Positions 17,793 through 26,422 of a stretch of DNA of 64,000 nucleotides are shown in pieces. Within the stretch, counting starts at the first letter, position 1, and each line of letters starts with the position of its first letter. The stretch lies in contig CALMVA010000040.1 in the NCBI GenBank assembly GCA_937873035.1, forward strand, positions 1 through 64,000, written 5' to 3'. The position numbers and the translations under genes were made by a program. Source of the stretch: an uncultured Sphingomonadaceae bacterium (GTDB taxonomy: Bacteria > Pseudomonadota > Alphaproteobacteria > Sphingomonadales > Sphingomonadaceae). The notes under the pieces are model-generated. The model saw only the letters and a program-made list of their open reading frames with translations. It was not told the DNA's origin and made no database searches.

Positions 17793-17848
17793 GCCTTTCG
17801 TCATTGGGATTGTGATTGGCATTGAGTGCGGTTAACCCCTCCCCTGCT

Positions 17849-19738
17849 ATGCACGCGAAGTTGTCAGACCGTATTTTGGATATGCCGCGCGTAACCAAGC
17901 GGTTTGTCGCGCTCGCAGTTGACGCCGTGCTGTGCGTTGGCACGGTCGCATTTGCCTTCTGGTTGCGGCTCGACGAATGGGCATGGCCACAGGGCGCCCA
18001 GTGGCTCGCTTATCTCGCGTCATTGGTGTTCGCGCTGCCTCTGTTCGTCAGCTTCGGGCTATATCGCGCCATTTTCCGCTATGTCGGCTGGGGCGCGCTG
18101 ATGAGCGTTGTGCGCGCCTGCACCATCTATGGCCTGGCCTATTCTTTCACCTTCACTTTGGTGGGGGTGGCAGGTGTGCCCCGGACGATTGGCGCGCTTC
18201 AGCCAATCCTGCTCTTTCTGGCGGTCGGGGCCTCCAGAGCCTCGGCACGCTACTGGCTTGGCGGGGCCTATCGCTCCTTGCTGCGGCTCGACCAGCGTCG
18301 CCGTGTGCTGATCTACGGCGCGGGTGCCGCCGGGCGGCAGCTTGCGGGCGCGGTGGGCAGCAGCACGGAAATGCACGTCATCGGCTATGTCGATGACAAT
18401 CCGGCGCTTCATGGCAGCCTCCTCAACGGCAAAACCATCTACCCGTCCGATGATCTCGCAGGCCTTCTCTCGCGGCTGCTGATTGATGATATGCTGCTGG
18501 CGATCCCTTCGGCATCGCGCCAACGTCGCAACCAGATCATCCAGCAGATCGGCGGCAAGCACGTCACCATCCGCACGCTACCCGGATTAATGGATCTGGC
18601 GCACGGCCGCGTCACGGTGAATGATCTGCGCGAAGTCGATATTGAAGACCTTCTGGGGCGCGATCCGGTTCCCCCCAATGATTTGCTTCTCTCGCGCAAC
18701 ATCCGTGGAAAGACCGTGCTTGTCACTGGCGCAGGAGGCTCCATTGGCAGCGAATTATGCCGACAGATCATCAATCTGCGACCGACAAGGCTCATCCTTC
18801 TCGATGCCAGCGAATTCAACCTCTATTCCATCCATCGAGAATTGACCGCAGCGGACGGTGATGTGCCCATCGTCCCCCAGCTCGCATCGGTGCAGGACGA
18901 AGCGGCGATCAACGCGACGATTTCCACCTGGGCGCCCGACACCATCTATCATGCGGCGGCCTACAAGCACGTGCCGCTTGTTGAAGACAATGTGGCAGAA
19001 GGCATCCGCAACAATGTGTTCGGCACGCTCAACACAGCGCGCGCGGCGATGGCCCATGGGGTTTCCGACTTCGTCCTCATCAGCACCGACAAGGCTGTGC
19101 GGCCGACAAATGTGATGGGCGCCACCAAAAGGCTTGCAGAACAAGTGCTTCAGGCGCTTGCGCAAGAAGGCGCAAAAACCCGCTTGTCGATGGTGCGTTT
19201 CGGCAACGTGCTTGGGTCAAGTGGCTCGGTGGTTCCCCTATTTCGCCAGCAGATCAAGGCGGGCGGCCCGGTGACGATTACCCATGCCGACATAACCCGC
19301 TATTTCATGACGATCCCGGAAGCCGCCCAGCTTGTCATTCAGGCGGGCGCGATGACGTCCAGCGGCGAAGTCTATGTGCTCGACATGGGCGCGCCGGTCA
19401 GGATCATCGACCTTGCGCGCAACATGATTGAACTTTCCGGGCTGACCGTGCGCGATGAGGCCAATCCCGATGGCGACATTGAGATAAAGGACGTGGGGCT
19501 GCGCCCCGGCGAAAAACTCTACGAAGAACTGCTCATCGGCAACAACCCGACCAAGACGACGCACAGCCGCATCATGAAAGCGCGCGAGCACTTTATTCCC
19601 TGGCCGCAACTGTCGGGCAACCTCGACACGCTCTATGCGGCGACGCGCACGGGCGATGTCGCGCAGATGCGGCAAATGCTCAAGCTGCTCGTTCCTGAAT
19701 TCCAGCCCGAACAGGCCCCTGCATCCGGTGCAGCCTGA
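17849..19738 (+). CDS. Membrane-anchored nucleotide-sugar 4,6-dehydratase (WbpM/FlmA/CapD family)
   Basis: Enzymes of this family convert UDP-GlcNAc to a UDP-4-keto-6-deoxy sugar, the entry to FucNAc, QuiNAc, bacillosamine and related residues. The N-terminus has four membrane helices, then a Rossmann-like domain (VLIYGAGAAGRQLAGAVG), then the SDR domain with TGAGGSIGSELCRQI and ISTDKAVRPTNVMGATKR. The catalytic Tyr is replaced by Met in the NVMGATK motif, as in other WbpM-type proteins. About 629 residues is normal. The start is uncertain: ATG 17849, ATG 17882 and TTG 17816 are all in frame. It begins the plus-strand half of the polysaccharide locus, with only 22 bases to the acyltransferase. 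Confidence 0.92.
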   Translation: MHAKLSDRILDMPRVTKRFVALAVDAVLCVGTVAFAFWLRLDEWAWPQGAQWLAYLASLVFALPLFVSFGLYRAIFRYVGWGALMSVVRACTIYGLAYSFTFTLVGVAGVPRTIGALQPILLFLAVGASRASARYWLGGAYRSLLRLDQRRRVLIYGAGAAGRQLAGAVGSSTEMHVIGYVDDNPALHGSLLNGKTIYPSDDLAGLLSRLLIDDMLLAIPSASRQRRNQIIQQIGGKHVTIRTLPGLMDLAHGRVTVNDLREVDIEDLLGRDPVPPNDLLLSRNIRGKTVLVTGAGGSIGSELCRQIINLRPTRLILLDASEFNLYSIHRELTAADGDVPIVPQLASVQDEAAINATISTWAPDTIYHAAAYKHVPLVEDNVAEGIRNNVFGTLNTARAAMAHGVSDFVLISTDKAVRPTNVMGATKRLAEQVLQALAQEGAKTRLSMVRFGNVLGSSGSVVPLFRQQIKAGGPVTITHADITRYFMTIPEAAQLVIQAGAMTSSGEVYVLDMGAPVRIIDLARNMIELSGLTVRDEANPDGDIEIKDVGLRPGEKLYEELLIGNNPTKTTHSRIMKAREHFIPWPQLSGNLDTLYAATRTGDVAQMRQMLKLLVPEFQPEQAPASGAA

Positions 19739-19760
19739 TCTTCCGCCGGCCGACAAGACC

Positions 19761-21683
19761 ATGATGAGCGGACAAGGCATCCACCAGAAGGCACAGCTGC
19801 GCGGCTTTTCTCCTCGGCCCGATTACCGTCCCGATATAGATGGATTGCGCGCCATCGCCGTTATCGCGGTGCTGCTGAGCCACCTCAAGGCCGCACATTT
19901 CGGCGGCGGCTACATTGGCGTCGACATCTTCTTCGTCATCTCTGGCTATGTCATCTATGGCGATTATCTGCGTCGCGTGACGACGGGCCCATTCGCTCCC
20001 ATGGCGTTCTTGTGGCGGCGGCTGCGGCGGCTGGCGCCACAATTGTTCCTTATGCTTGGTGCCGTCCTGCTGGTGTCGGCGCTTGTTCTGCTCCCCAGCG
20101 ATTTCCAGAGGCTGCCAGCCCGCGTGCTGGCCACCGCGCTTGGGCTGTCAAACTGGCTCTTTGCCTATCAATCCGATTATTTTGCGCCGTCGTCCGAATG
20201 GAACGTGCTGCTGCATAGCTGGACATTGTCTGTCGAGTTTCAGTTTTACCTCGCTTTCCCGCTCCTCGTCCTGATGCTGGCGAAACGTGGGCAAAGTGCG
20301 CTTCCCACCGGGTTGGCAGCCATCGCTCTGGGATCACTTATCTACTGCCTGTGGCCGCGCGCGGAGGGTGGCGCGGTGTATTTCGACACCTTGGCGCGGG
20401 CATGGGAGTTTCTGGTCGGATGCCTTGTGCAACATCTGCGCGTATCAACCGCCGGGCGACGGGCGGCAACGCTCATTTCAGTCTTTGCACTGGCCGCACT
20501 TGGGGCGAGCATCAGCCTGTTTCAACGCGACGGCAACTACCCTGACTGGCGTGTTCTTGTGCCAACATTGGCGACAGCCGCGCTAATCCACTTTCTCCCC
20601 CGTTCCGGCATCCGGCATCTTTTTGAAGCGCGCCCGGCGGTCATCACCGGGCGAATGTCCTATTCCATCTACATCTGGCACTGGCCGCTCATCGTCTTTG
20701 CAATCTATATCTGGCCGGGTGCGCTCGAAAATTTGGGGGCGACGCTTGCGCTGACGGTGATAATAATTGCAGTGTCATGGGTGGCATGGCGCTATGTGGA
20801 AGAGCCGCTGCGTCGCCCGGCCACCTTAGCCGAACCTTTATTTCGTCGCCAATTTCTTGTATCATTGCTCGCCTTGTTCGCTGTGGCAGGGGCCGCATGG
20901 ACGCTCGACGGCTGGCCGCAGCGTTTTGATCGCAAAGTTGCCAACATCGAAGCCTATGCCGCAGATGTGAACGTGCGCCGCGATCAATGCCATCGCAGCA
21001 GCTTTGAGCAATTGCCGCTCGACCAGTCGTGCACTTATGGCGCGGCAGGCGCGCCCACGATTGCTATATGGAGCGACAGCCATGGGGTAGAACTGATCGC
21101 CGCACTGGCCCCGTGGCTTGCAGCGCACAACAAGTCGGCCGTGCAATTCAGCTTCTCGTCCTGCCCTCCCGTTGCCGTCACTTCGGCCAACAACGATTGC
21201 GAACGCTTCAACGCCGCAGCCTTCGCGCGTCTGCTCAGTGATCGCCGGATCACCAAGGTTGTTCTTGCCGGCGCGCTCGACAACCCGAATTACCGGCACA
21301 ACACCGTCTGGCAGCGCCAGTTTCTTTTGGCGGCCAAGGCGCTGCTGGCGCACGGCAAGCAACTTGTTCTGGTCTATCCCGTTCCCAATCAGAGCTTTTC
21401 GGTTCCGCGCGCCATGGCAAATGCCGTCCGCCTTTCCATCCCCTATGAAGACGCGCGTATTCAGCGCATTGATTATCTGAACAGAACGCGCGCAGTTTTC
21501 GCGGTTTATGCCTCTCTCGGAAACAAAAATGTCACACGCGTTTATCCAGATCGTATTTTTTGCAGGACGGGTGTGTGCGAAGTCGCACAGCGCAACAAAC
21601 CTCTTTACTTTGATGACAATCACTTAAGCCTATTTGGCGCGAAACAACTGGCCGCAGCGGTAACGTTGGGAATGGACAGATAG
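19761..21683 (+). CDS. OafA/YrhL-type polysaccharide O-acyltransferase with SGNH domain
   Basis: This 640-residue inner-membrane protein has an acyltransferase-3 domain (about residues 20-370, ten membrane helices) with YRPDIDGLRAIAVIAVL and GGGYIGVDIFFVISGYVI. A periplasmic SGNH-like domain follows (about 410-640) with the serine motif WSDSHG and the DDNHLSLFGA Asp-x-x-His motif. Such proteins carry acyl groups, usually acetyl, across the membrane and place them on O-antigen or exopolysaccharide sugars. The ATG at 19761 is followed by a second at 19764. It lies 22 bases after the dehydratase gene. Confidence 0.92.
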   Translation: MMSGQGIHQKAQLRGFSPRPDYRPDIDGLRAIAVIAVLLSHLKAAHFGGGYIGVDIFFVISGYVIYGDYLRRVTTGPFAPMAFLWRRLRRLAPQLFLMLGAVLLVSALVLLPSDFQRLPARVLATALGLSNWLFAYQSDYFAPSSEWNVLLHSWTLSVEFQFYLAFPLLVLMLAKRGQSALPTGLAAIALGSLIYCLWPRAEGGAVYFDTLARAWEFLVGCLVQHLRVSTAGRRAATLISVFALAALGASISLFQRDGNYPDWRVLVPTLATAALIHFLPRSGIRHLFEARPAVITGRMSYSIYIWHWPLIVFAIYIWPGALENLGATLALTVIIIAVSWVAWRYVEEPLRRPATLAEPLFRRQFLVSLLALFAVAGAAWTLDGWPQRFDRKVANIEAYAADVNVRRDQCHRSSFEQLPLDQSCTYGAAGAPTIAIWSDSHGVELIAALAPWLAAHNKSAVQFSFSSCPPVAVTSANNDCERFNAAAFARLLSDRRITKVVLAGALDNPNYRHNTVWQRQFLLAAKALLAHGKQLVLVYPVPNQSFSVPRAMANAVRLSIPYEDARIQRIDYLNRTRAVFAVYASLGNKNVTRVYPDRIFCRTGVCEVAQRNKPLYFDDNHLSLFGAKQLAAAVTLGMDR

Positions 21684-21756
21684 AGAATTTTGGTGTTGGG
21701 CATTTAGGCCCCACCCGCATCTACCCCGATATACAAGCAACAGACAGGTACGCACA

Positions 21757-22539
21757 GTGACTGCCGCATTTCTGAACGTGACCGAAATCGAGGGGCAAGG
21801 CATCTCGCAAGAACAGCTGGAGCGGATGTGCCACCGCTACTTCTGGGCAGCGCTTGATTGCGCAGGCCAGGACGTGCTGGAAGCGGCCTGCGGGGCGGGC
21901 CAGGGCCTGGCCATGCTTCAAAAGACCGCCCGTAGCGTCGTTGCGGGAGACTATTCGCCCGAAGTTCTGGCGGTCGCCCGCAACACCGTCGGAAACAGCG
22001 TGCCGCTATCCGTTTTCGGCGCTGAGGCAATGCCCTTTGCCGATGCATCGCTTGACCGCGTGCTGCTGTTTGAAGCGCTCTATTATATCAATCCGCCCGA
22101 AGCTTTTTTTGCCGAGGCGCACCGCGTTCTGCGGCCGGGTGGCAGCATCCTTGTCGCGACGGCAAACAAAGATTTGTACGATTTCCATCCAAGCCCTTTT
22201 GCAACCCGCTATCTGGGCACTGTGGAGCTTACACAGGCCTTGACCGCGGCAGGCTTCCACGTTGAAATGTGGGGCTATCTCGATACGGCCCAAGTGAGCC
22301 TGCGTCAGCGCGTGCTGCGGCCGGCAAAGGCGATCGCCAGCAGGCTTGGCTTGATGCCCAAGACGATGAAGGGCAAGGAATGGCTCAAGAAGCTGTTCTT
22401 CGGCTCAATGGTGGAGATGCCCGCCTCGCTGGCCGACGTTTCTTTCACCTACCATCCTCCCGAACCCGTCGAAATCGACACTCCCGATCGTCGACACAAA
22501 GTCATTTACTGCCGCGCGACCAAGAATCAGAAAGGCTGA
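21757..22539 (+). CDS. Class I SAM-dependent methyltransferase
   Basis: The 260-residue protein carries SAM motif I, VLEAACGAGQGLAML (about residues 40-54), then GDYSPEVL (motif II acidic end), AEAMPFADASLDRVLLFEAL and HRVLRPGGSILVATAN (motif III), as in Methyltransf_11. The last ~110 residues form a less conserved substrate-side domain. Its position between acyltransferase and aminotransferase genes suggests that it methylates a sugar or a sugar-linked group, but this is inference. It starts at GTG 21757 and stops 7 bases before the next gene. Confidence 0.85.
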   Translation: MTAAFLNVTEIEGQGISQEQLERMCHRYFWAALDCAGQDVLEAACGAGQGLAMLQKTARSVVAGDYSPEVLAVARNTVGNSVPLSVFGAEAMPFADASLDRVLLFEALYYINPPEAFFAEAHRVLRPGGSILVATANKDLYDFHPSPFATRYLGTVELTQALTAAGFHVEMWGYLDTAQVSLRQRVLRPAKAIASRLGLMPKTMKGKEWLKKLFFGSMVEMPASLADVSFTYHPPEPVEIDTPDRRHKVIYCRATKNQKG

Positions 22540-22546
22540 AATCCCC

Positions 22547-23677
22547 ATGAGCATCAAAGTTCCGTTCTTCGACTGGGCTGGATATTACGCGGAGCGCGCC
22601 GATGAGTTTGCGCGCATCATGACGCAGACCGCCGCACGCGGCGGCTTCATCCTGCAAAAAGATGTCGATGACTTTGAAGCTGGCCTTGCCGAATTCATTG
22701 GGGTGAAGCACGTCATTGCCGTGGCAGATGGCACCAACGCGATCTTGCTCGGCCTGCGCGCCTCTGGCTTTAAGCAAGGCGATGAAGTCATCATCCCGTC
22801 GCACTCGTTCATCGCGGCCGCACAATCAGTGCACCACGCGGGCGGCGTCAACGTGCCGGTTGAGCTGGCCGAACATGACTGGCTGGTCGACCCTGCCGCG
22901 ATTGAAGCCGCCATCACCCCACGCACACGGGCAATCATGCCCGTCCACGTCAATGGTCGCGCCTGCCAGATGGACGCCATCATGGACATCGCGAACCGGC
23001 ACGGCCTTGAGGTATTTGAGGATTCTGCCCAAGCAGCCGGTGCCAAGGTCAACGGCAAAGGCGCTGGCACCATCGGGCGCTGGGGCACCTACAGCTTCTA
23101 TCCATCAAAGACGCTGGGATGCTTCGGCGATGCCGGGGCGCTCGTCACCAATGACGATGAAATCGCAGAAAAAGTCCGCGCGATGCGCAACCATGGCGCA
23201 AACCGCGAGAAAACCATCGAACTGTCCGTGGACATCTGGGGCACCAATTCTCGCCTCGACAATATTCAGGCGGCGATCCTCAATTACAAGCTGACCTATT
23301 ACGCCGAAGCTATTGCACGACGCCGCGAAATCGCGGCGCGCTATCATGAGGCGTTCTCCGCGCTGCCCCAGCTGCGCCTGCCCCCCGCACCGGAAAATGG
23401 CCCCTATTTTGACATCTATCAGAATTACGAACTGTGCACTGAACGGCGCGACGCACTCCGGGCGCATCTTTCGGAACGCGGCGTCGGCACCATCGTCCAG
23501 TGGGGTGGCTTCGGCATCCATCAACTAAAGGGGCTGGGCTTCACCGCCGACCTGCCGAAGACAGATCGGTTCTTCAAGGAATCGCTGCTCCTGCCGATGA
23601 ACCATATCCTCACTGACACGCAGGTCGATCACGTCATTGCATCCGTCCTCGCCTTCTTTGAAGGTGGGCAGGCATAA
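22547..23677 (+). CDS. DegT/DnrJ/EryC1-family sugar aminotransferase
   Basis: This 376-residue PLP enzyme has its Schiff-base lysine at Lys188 in FYPSKTLGCFGDAGA and the conserved ADGTNAILLGL and MPVHVNGRACQMD blocks. It is expected to aminate a keto-sugar nucleotide. With the WbpM-type dehydratase upstream, a 4-keto-6-deoxy-HexNAc is the obvious candidate substrate, but C3 amination cannot be excluded. It overlaps the following E1-alpha gene by one base (TAATG), so coupling to the thiamine-diphosphate enzyme is strong. A second, separate DegT enzyme (35002-36117) serves the Wbp pathway. Confidence 0.92.
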   Translation: MSIKVPFFDWAGYYAERADEFARIMTQTAARGGFILQKDVDDFEAGLAEFIGVKHVIAVADGTNAILLGLRASGFKQGDEVIIPSHSFIAAAQSVHHAGGVNVPVELAEHDWLVDPAAIEAAITPRTRAIMPVHVNGRACQMDAIMDIANRHGLEVFEDSAQAAGAKVNGKGAGTIGRWGTYSFYPSKTLGCFGDAGALVTNDDEIAEKVRAMRNHGANREKTIELSVDIWGTNSRLDNIQAAILNYKLTYYAEAIARRREIAARYHEAFSALPQLRLPPAPENGPYFDIYQNYELCTERRDALRAHLSERGVGTIVQWGGFGIHQLKGLGFTADLPKTDRFFKESLLLPMNHILTDTQVDHVIASVLAFFEGGQA

Positions 23678-24729
23678 TGGCAGGACAGTCGCTCCTCGGC
23701 CGGCTCGCCGACCCGTCACAGTTCAACGACGCTATCGATCTGCGCAACACGGCGACCGAGCTGTTGCTGAACCATGTTCGCGACATCATGATGATCCGCT
23801 ATGCCGAAGAGGCTGTTGCGGATCTCTCGATCAGCGGTGAGGCGCGCTGCCCGTGCCACCTCGGCATTGGTCAGGAAGCCGTTGCCGTAGGCGTATCAAG
23901 CGCGCTGCGCGCAACAGACCGGGTCTATGGCGGGCATCGCAGTCACTCGCACTATCTGGCGCTTGGCGGCAGCATTGATGCGATGATGGCCGAAATCCTT
24001 GGCAAAGCCACTGGCGCCTCAAAGGGCATGGGCGGCTCCATGCACCTGTTTCAGCCCGATGTGGGCTTCCATGGATCGGTGCCGATCGTGGGCGCGACCA
24101 TCCCGATTGCGGCTGGCGCGGCGCTTGCCTGCAAGATGGATGGCAAGGGTGATGTCGCGGTTGGCTATTTTGGCGATGGCGCGTGCGAGGAAGGCGTTTT
24201 TCATGAAACGCTCAACATGGCAACGGTGATGAAGCTGCCCGTGCTCTTTGTGGTCGAGAACAATCTCTATTCAAGCCACCTCGACATCGGGCTTCGTCAG
24301 CCGACCGACTCCGTTGCCCGCTTTGCACAGGCGGCTTCCGTCACAACAGAAATCGTCGATGGCAATGACGTGCTTGCGGTTTCGGCCGCCGCCGAAAAGC
24401 TCATTTCCGCTTCACGACGCGGCGAAGGACCGGGCTTTCTGGAGGCCGTCACCTTCCGCTGGCGCGGCCATGTTGGCCCCAATGAAGACATCGATGTCGG
24501 CGTCCGCCGTAGCCCGGAGGAGCTTGCCGCATGGAAAGGCCGCGACCCGCTTCGTCGCCTTGTCGATGCGCTCGTCGCTGATCGGGGCGTGACCCGCGAT
24601 CAGATCGACACCATCGCGCAGGACATTCGCACCCGCATCACGGCGGCTGTCGAAGCTGCGCGTCAGGCGCCCTATCCTGAGGCATCCGCCCTGTTTGATC
24701 TCGTCTATGCGCAAGGAAATGCCGCATGA
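23677..24729 (+). CDS. Thiamine-diphosphate dehydrogenase E1 component, alpha subunit
   Basis: This 350-residue protein matches E1-alpha of 2-oxoacid dehydrogenases. It has an EEAVADLSISGE lead-in, GHRSHSHYLALGG, and the ThDP/Mg motif GDGACEEG at about residue 166, ending ENN. It would decarboxylate a 2-oxoacid such as pyruvate and hold the C2 or acyl fragment on ThDP. No E2 or E3 gene is nearby, so it is unlikely to be a catabolic dehydrogenase complex. Its overlap with a sugar aminotransferase gene points to a role in making a modified sugar. It overlaps the beta-subunit gene by four bases. Confidence 0.88.
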   Translation: MAGQSLLGRLADPSQFNDAIDLRNTATELLLNHVRDIMMIRYAEEAVADLSISGEARCPCHLGIGQEAVAVGVSSALRATDRVYGGHRSHSHYLALGGSIDAMMAEILGKATGASKGMGGSMHLFQPDVGFHGSVPIVGATIPIAAGAALACKMDGKGDVAVGYFGDGACEEGVFHETLNMATVMKLPVLFVVENNLYSSHLDIGLRQPTDSVARFAQAASVTTEIVDGNDVLAVSAAAEKLISASRRGEGPGFLEAVTFRWRGHVGPNEDIDVGVRRSPEELAAWKGRDPLRRLVDALVADRGVTRDQIDTIAQDIRTRITAAVEAARQAPYPEASALFDLVYAQGNAA

Positions 24730-25709
24730 CCCGTATGCAATATTGCGAGGCAATTCTCGCCGGTTTCGAATATGTCATGGCCAATGACGACAAGTGCCTG
24801 ACGATTGGCCAAGGGCTTTGGAGCCCATGGTATGTTGGTCGCTCAATGGATGGCCTCGACAAGAAATTTGGCGTTGAGCGCGTTATCGACACGCCCGTGT
24901 CCGAACAGGCAACCACCGGCATCGCCGTGGGTGCCGCACTGAATGGCTATCGCCCGATCGTCATCCATCCCCGCATGGACTTCATGATCCTTGCGACCGA
25001 CCAGATCGTGAACCAGGCCGCCAAATGGCATCATATGCTGGGCGGCGGGCGTTCTCCGTCAATGGTGGTGCGCGGCATCGTCAACCGTGGTGGTGAGCAG
25101 GGCGCGCAGCACAGCCAGGCGCTCCACAGCTGGTATGCCCATATCCCCGGCCTGCGCGTCGTCATGCCAGCGACACCGAGCGACGCGCGCGATCTGCTGA
25201 TCGCCGCCGTCCAGTCGCCCGATCCCGTGCTCTACATCGATGACCGGTGGCTCTATGAGTGGGAAGACGATGTCGCCCCCGCCTGTGACCTTGACCTCAG
25301 CAGGATCGGCCCACAGATCCTGCGGGAAGGCACCGACATAACGATTGGCGCCGCGAGCTTCTCAGTTAAGCTCGCGCTCGATTGCGCCGAGCTGCTGCAA
25401 AAGGAAGGCATTTCGTGCGAAGTGGTCGATGCCCGCGTGCTGAACCCGTTTGATCCCGCCCTCATCCGCAAATCGACGCTCAAGACCGGGCGTTTCCTTG
25501 CTGTCGATGGTGGCTGGGCCAATTGCGGCTTTGCGGGCGAAATGATCGCGTCAGTCGTGGAGGCGGTGCACCCTTCGGCCATGCGGAGCGCCCCGGCGCG
25601 TATCACGCTGCCTGCCGCCCCCGCGCCGACCAGCAAGCCGCTCGAAGCCGCCTATTACCCAACTGTCGACACGATTGCAGAAACCGTCCGCCGGATGGTG
25701 GCTGGCTAA
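24726..25709 (+). CDS. Thiamine-diphosphate dehydrogenase E1 component, beta subunit
   Basis: This 327-residue protein is the partner of the preceding alpha subunit. Its pyrimidine-binding half has RVIDTPVSEQATTGIAVGAAL, including the Glu that activates ThDP. The transketolase C-terminal half has TIGAASFSVKLALD, CEVVDARVLNPFD and LAVDGGWANCGFAGEM. Start and stop are tightly packed (ATGA with E1-alpha; five bases to the sugar transferase). Family members with dedicated E1 but no E2/E3 are known or proposed to transfer two-carbon units in specialised pathways. Confidence 0.88.
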   Translation: MTRMQYCEAILAGFEYVMANDDKCLTIGQGLWSPWYVGRSMDGLDKKFGVERVIDTPVSEQATTGIAVGAALNGYRPIVIHPRMDFMILATDQIVNQAAKWHHMLGGGRSPSMVVRGIVNRGGEQGAQHSQALHSWYAHIPGLRVVMPATPSDARDLLIAAVQSPDPVLYIDDRWLYEWEDDVAPACDLDLSRIGPQILREGTDITIGAASFSVKLALDCAELLQKEGISCEVVDARVLNPFDPALIRKSTLKTGRFLAVDGGWANCGFAGEMIASVVEAVHPSAMRSAPARITLPAAPAPTSKPLEAAYYPTVDTIAETVRRMVAG

Positions 25710-25714
25710 GGCAG

Positions 25715-26416
25715 ATGGCGAAACGGACAGTCGACATCCTCGCCTCGCTTCTGGGGCTATTGGCGCTCAGCCCGCTCCTTGCGGTCGTGCTCTTCCTCAT
25801 CTGGCGGCAAGATGGGCACAGCCCGTTCTACATCGCCGAGCGCGCGGGGCGTGGCGGCAAACCGTTCCGCATGGTCAAGATCAGATCGATGATTGTGCGG
25901 GCCGACGCAACGGGCGTTGAATCAACCAGTGCATCGGACAATCGCATCACGCCCATTGGCCATTTCGTCCGCAAGTGGAAGCTGGACGAATTGTCGCAAC
26001 TCTGGAACGTGCTGAAGGGCGATATGAGCCTTGTCGGGCCGCGCCCCAATACGCTGCGCGAAGTGGCCGACTATACGCCCGCCGAGCAGCGGCTGCTGTC
26101 CGTCAAACCTGGCATCACCGACATCTCGTCCATCGTCTTTTCAGACGAAGGTGAAATCCTGCGCGATCAGGCAGACCCGGACAAGGCCTATGGCGAACTC
26201 ATTCGCCCGTGGAAGAGCCGCCTTGGCCTTGTTTATGTCGAGCAGGGCGGCACGCTGCTCGACTTGCATCTGATTTGGCTCACGCTCGTCGCCATCGTAA
26301 AGAAGGAGCGCGCGCTGGACGGCGTTCAGAGCATCCTCACGCGCTTCAATGTCGATGCGGCACTTGTCGAGACTGCCCGGCGCGCAGCACCACTCAAAGC
26401 GGCACCGCTTCCCTGA
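25715..26416 (+). CDS. Polyprenyl-phosphate sugar-1-phosphate transferase (WbaP/PglC type)
   Basis: The 233-residue enzyme starts polysaccharide repeat-unit assembly by moving a sugar-1-phosphate from a nucleotide sugar to undecaprenyl phosphate. It has one N-terminal membrane helix (residues 8-30) and the family's catalytic core: FRMVKIRSMIVRAD, WKLDELSQLWNVLKGDMSLVGPRPN and KPGITDISS. The short form without the extra membrane domain is like PglC. With the upstream dehydratase and aminotransferase it probably uses a 6-deoxy-amino sugar. It is convergent with, and six bases from, the minus-strand glycosyltransferase. Confidence 0.92.
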   Translation: MAKRTVDILASLLGLLALSPLLAVVLFLIWRQDGHSPFYIAERAGRGGKPFRMVKIRSMIVRADATGVESTSASDNRITPIGHFVRKWKLDELSQLWNVLKGDMSLVGPRPNTLREVADYTPAEQRLLSVKPGITDISSIVFSDEGEILRDQADPDKAYGELIRPWKSRLGLVYVEQGGTLLDLHLIWLTLVAIVKKERALDGVQSILTRFNVDAALVETARRAAPLKAAPLP

Positions 26417-26422
26417 CGCGGG

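Noticed and set aside
23677..25709. E1 alpha/beta as part of pyruvate or branched-chain dehydrogenase
   Set aside because: No E2 or E3 gene is present and the genes are locked between sugar-modifying enzymes.
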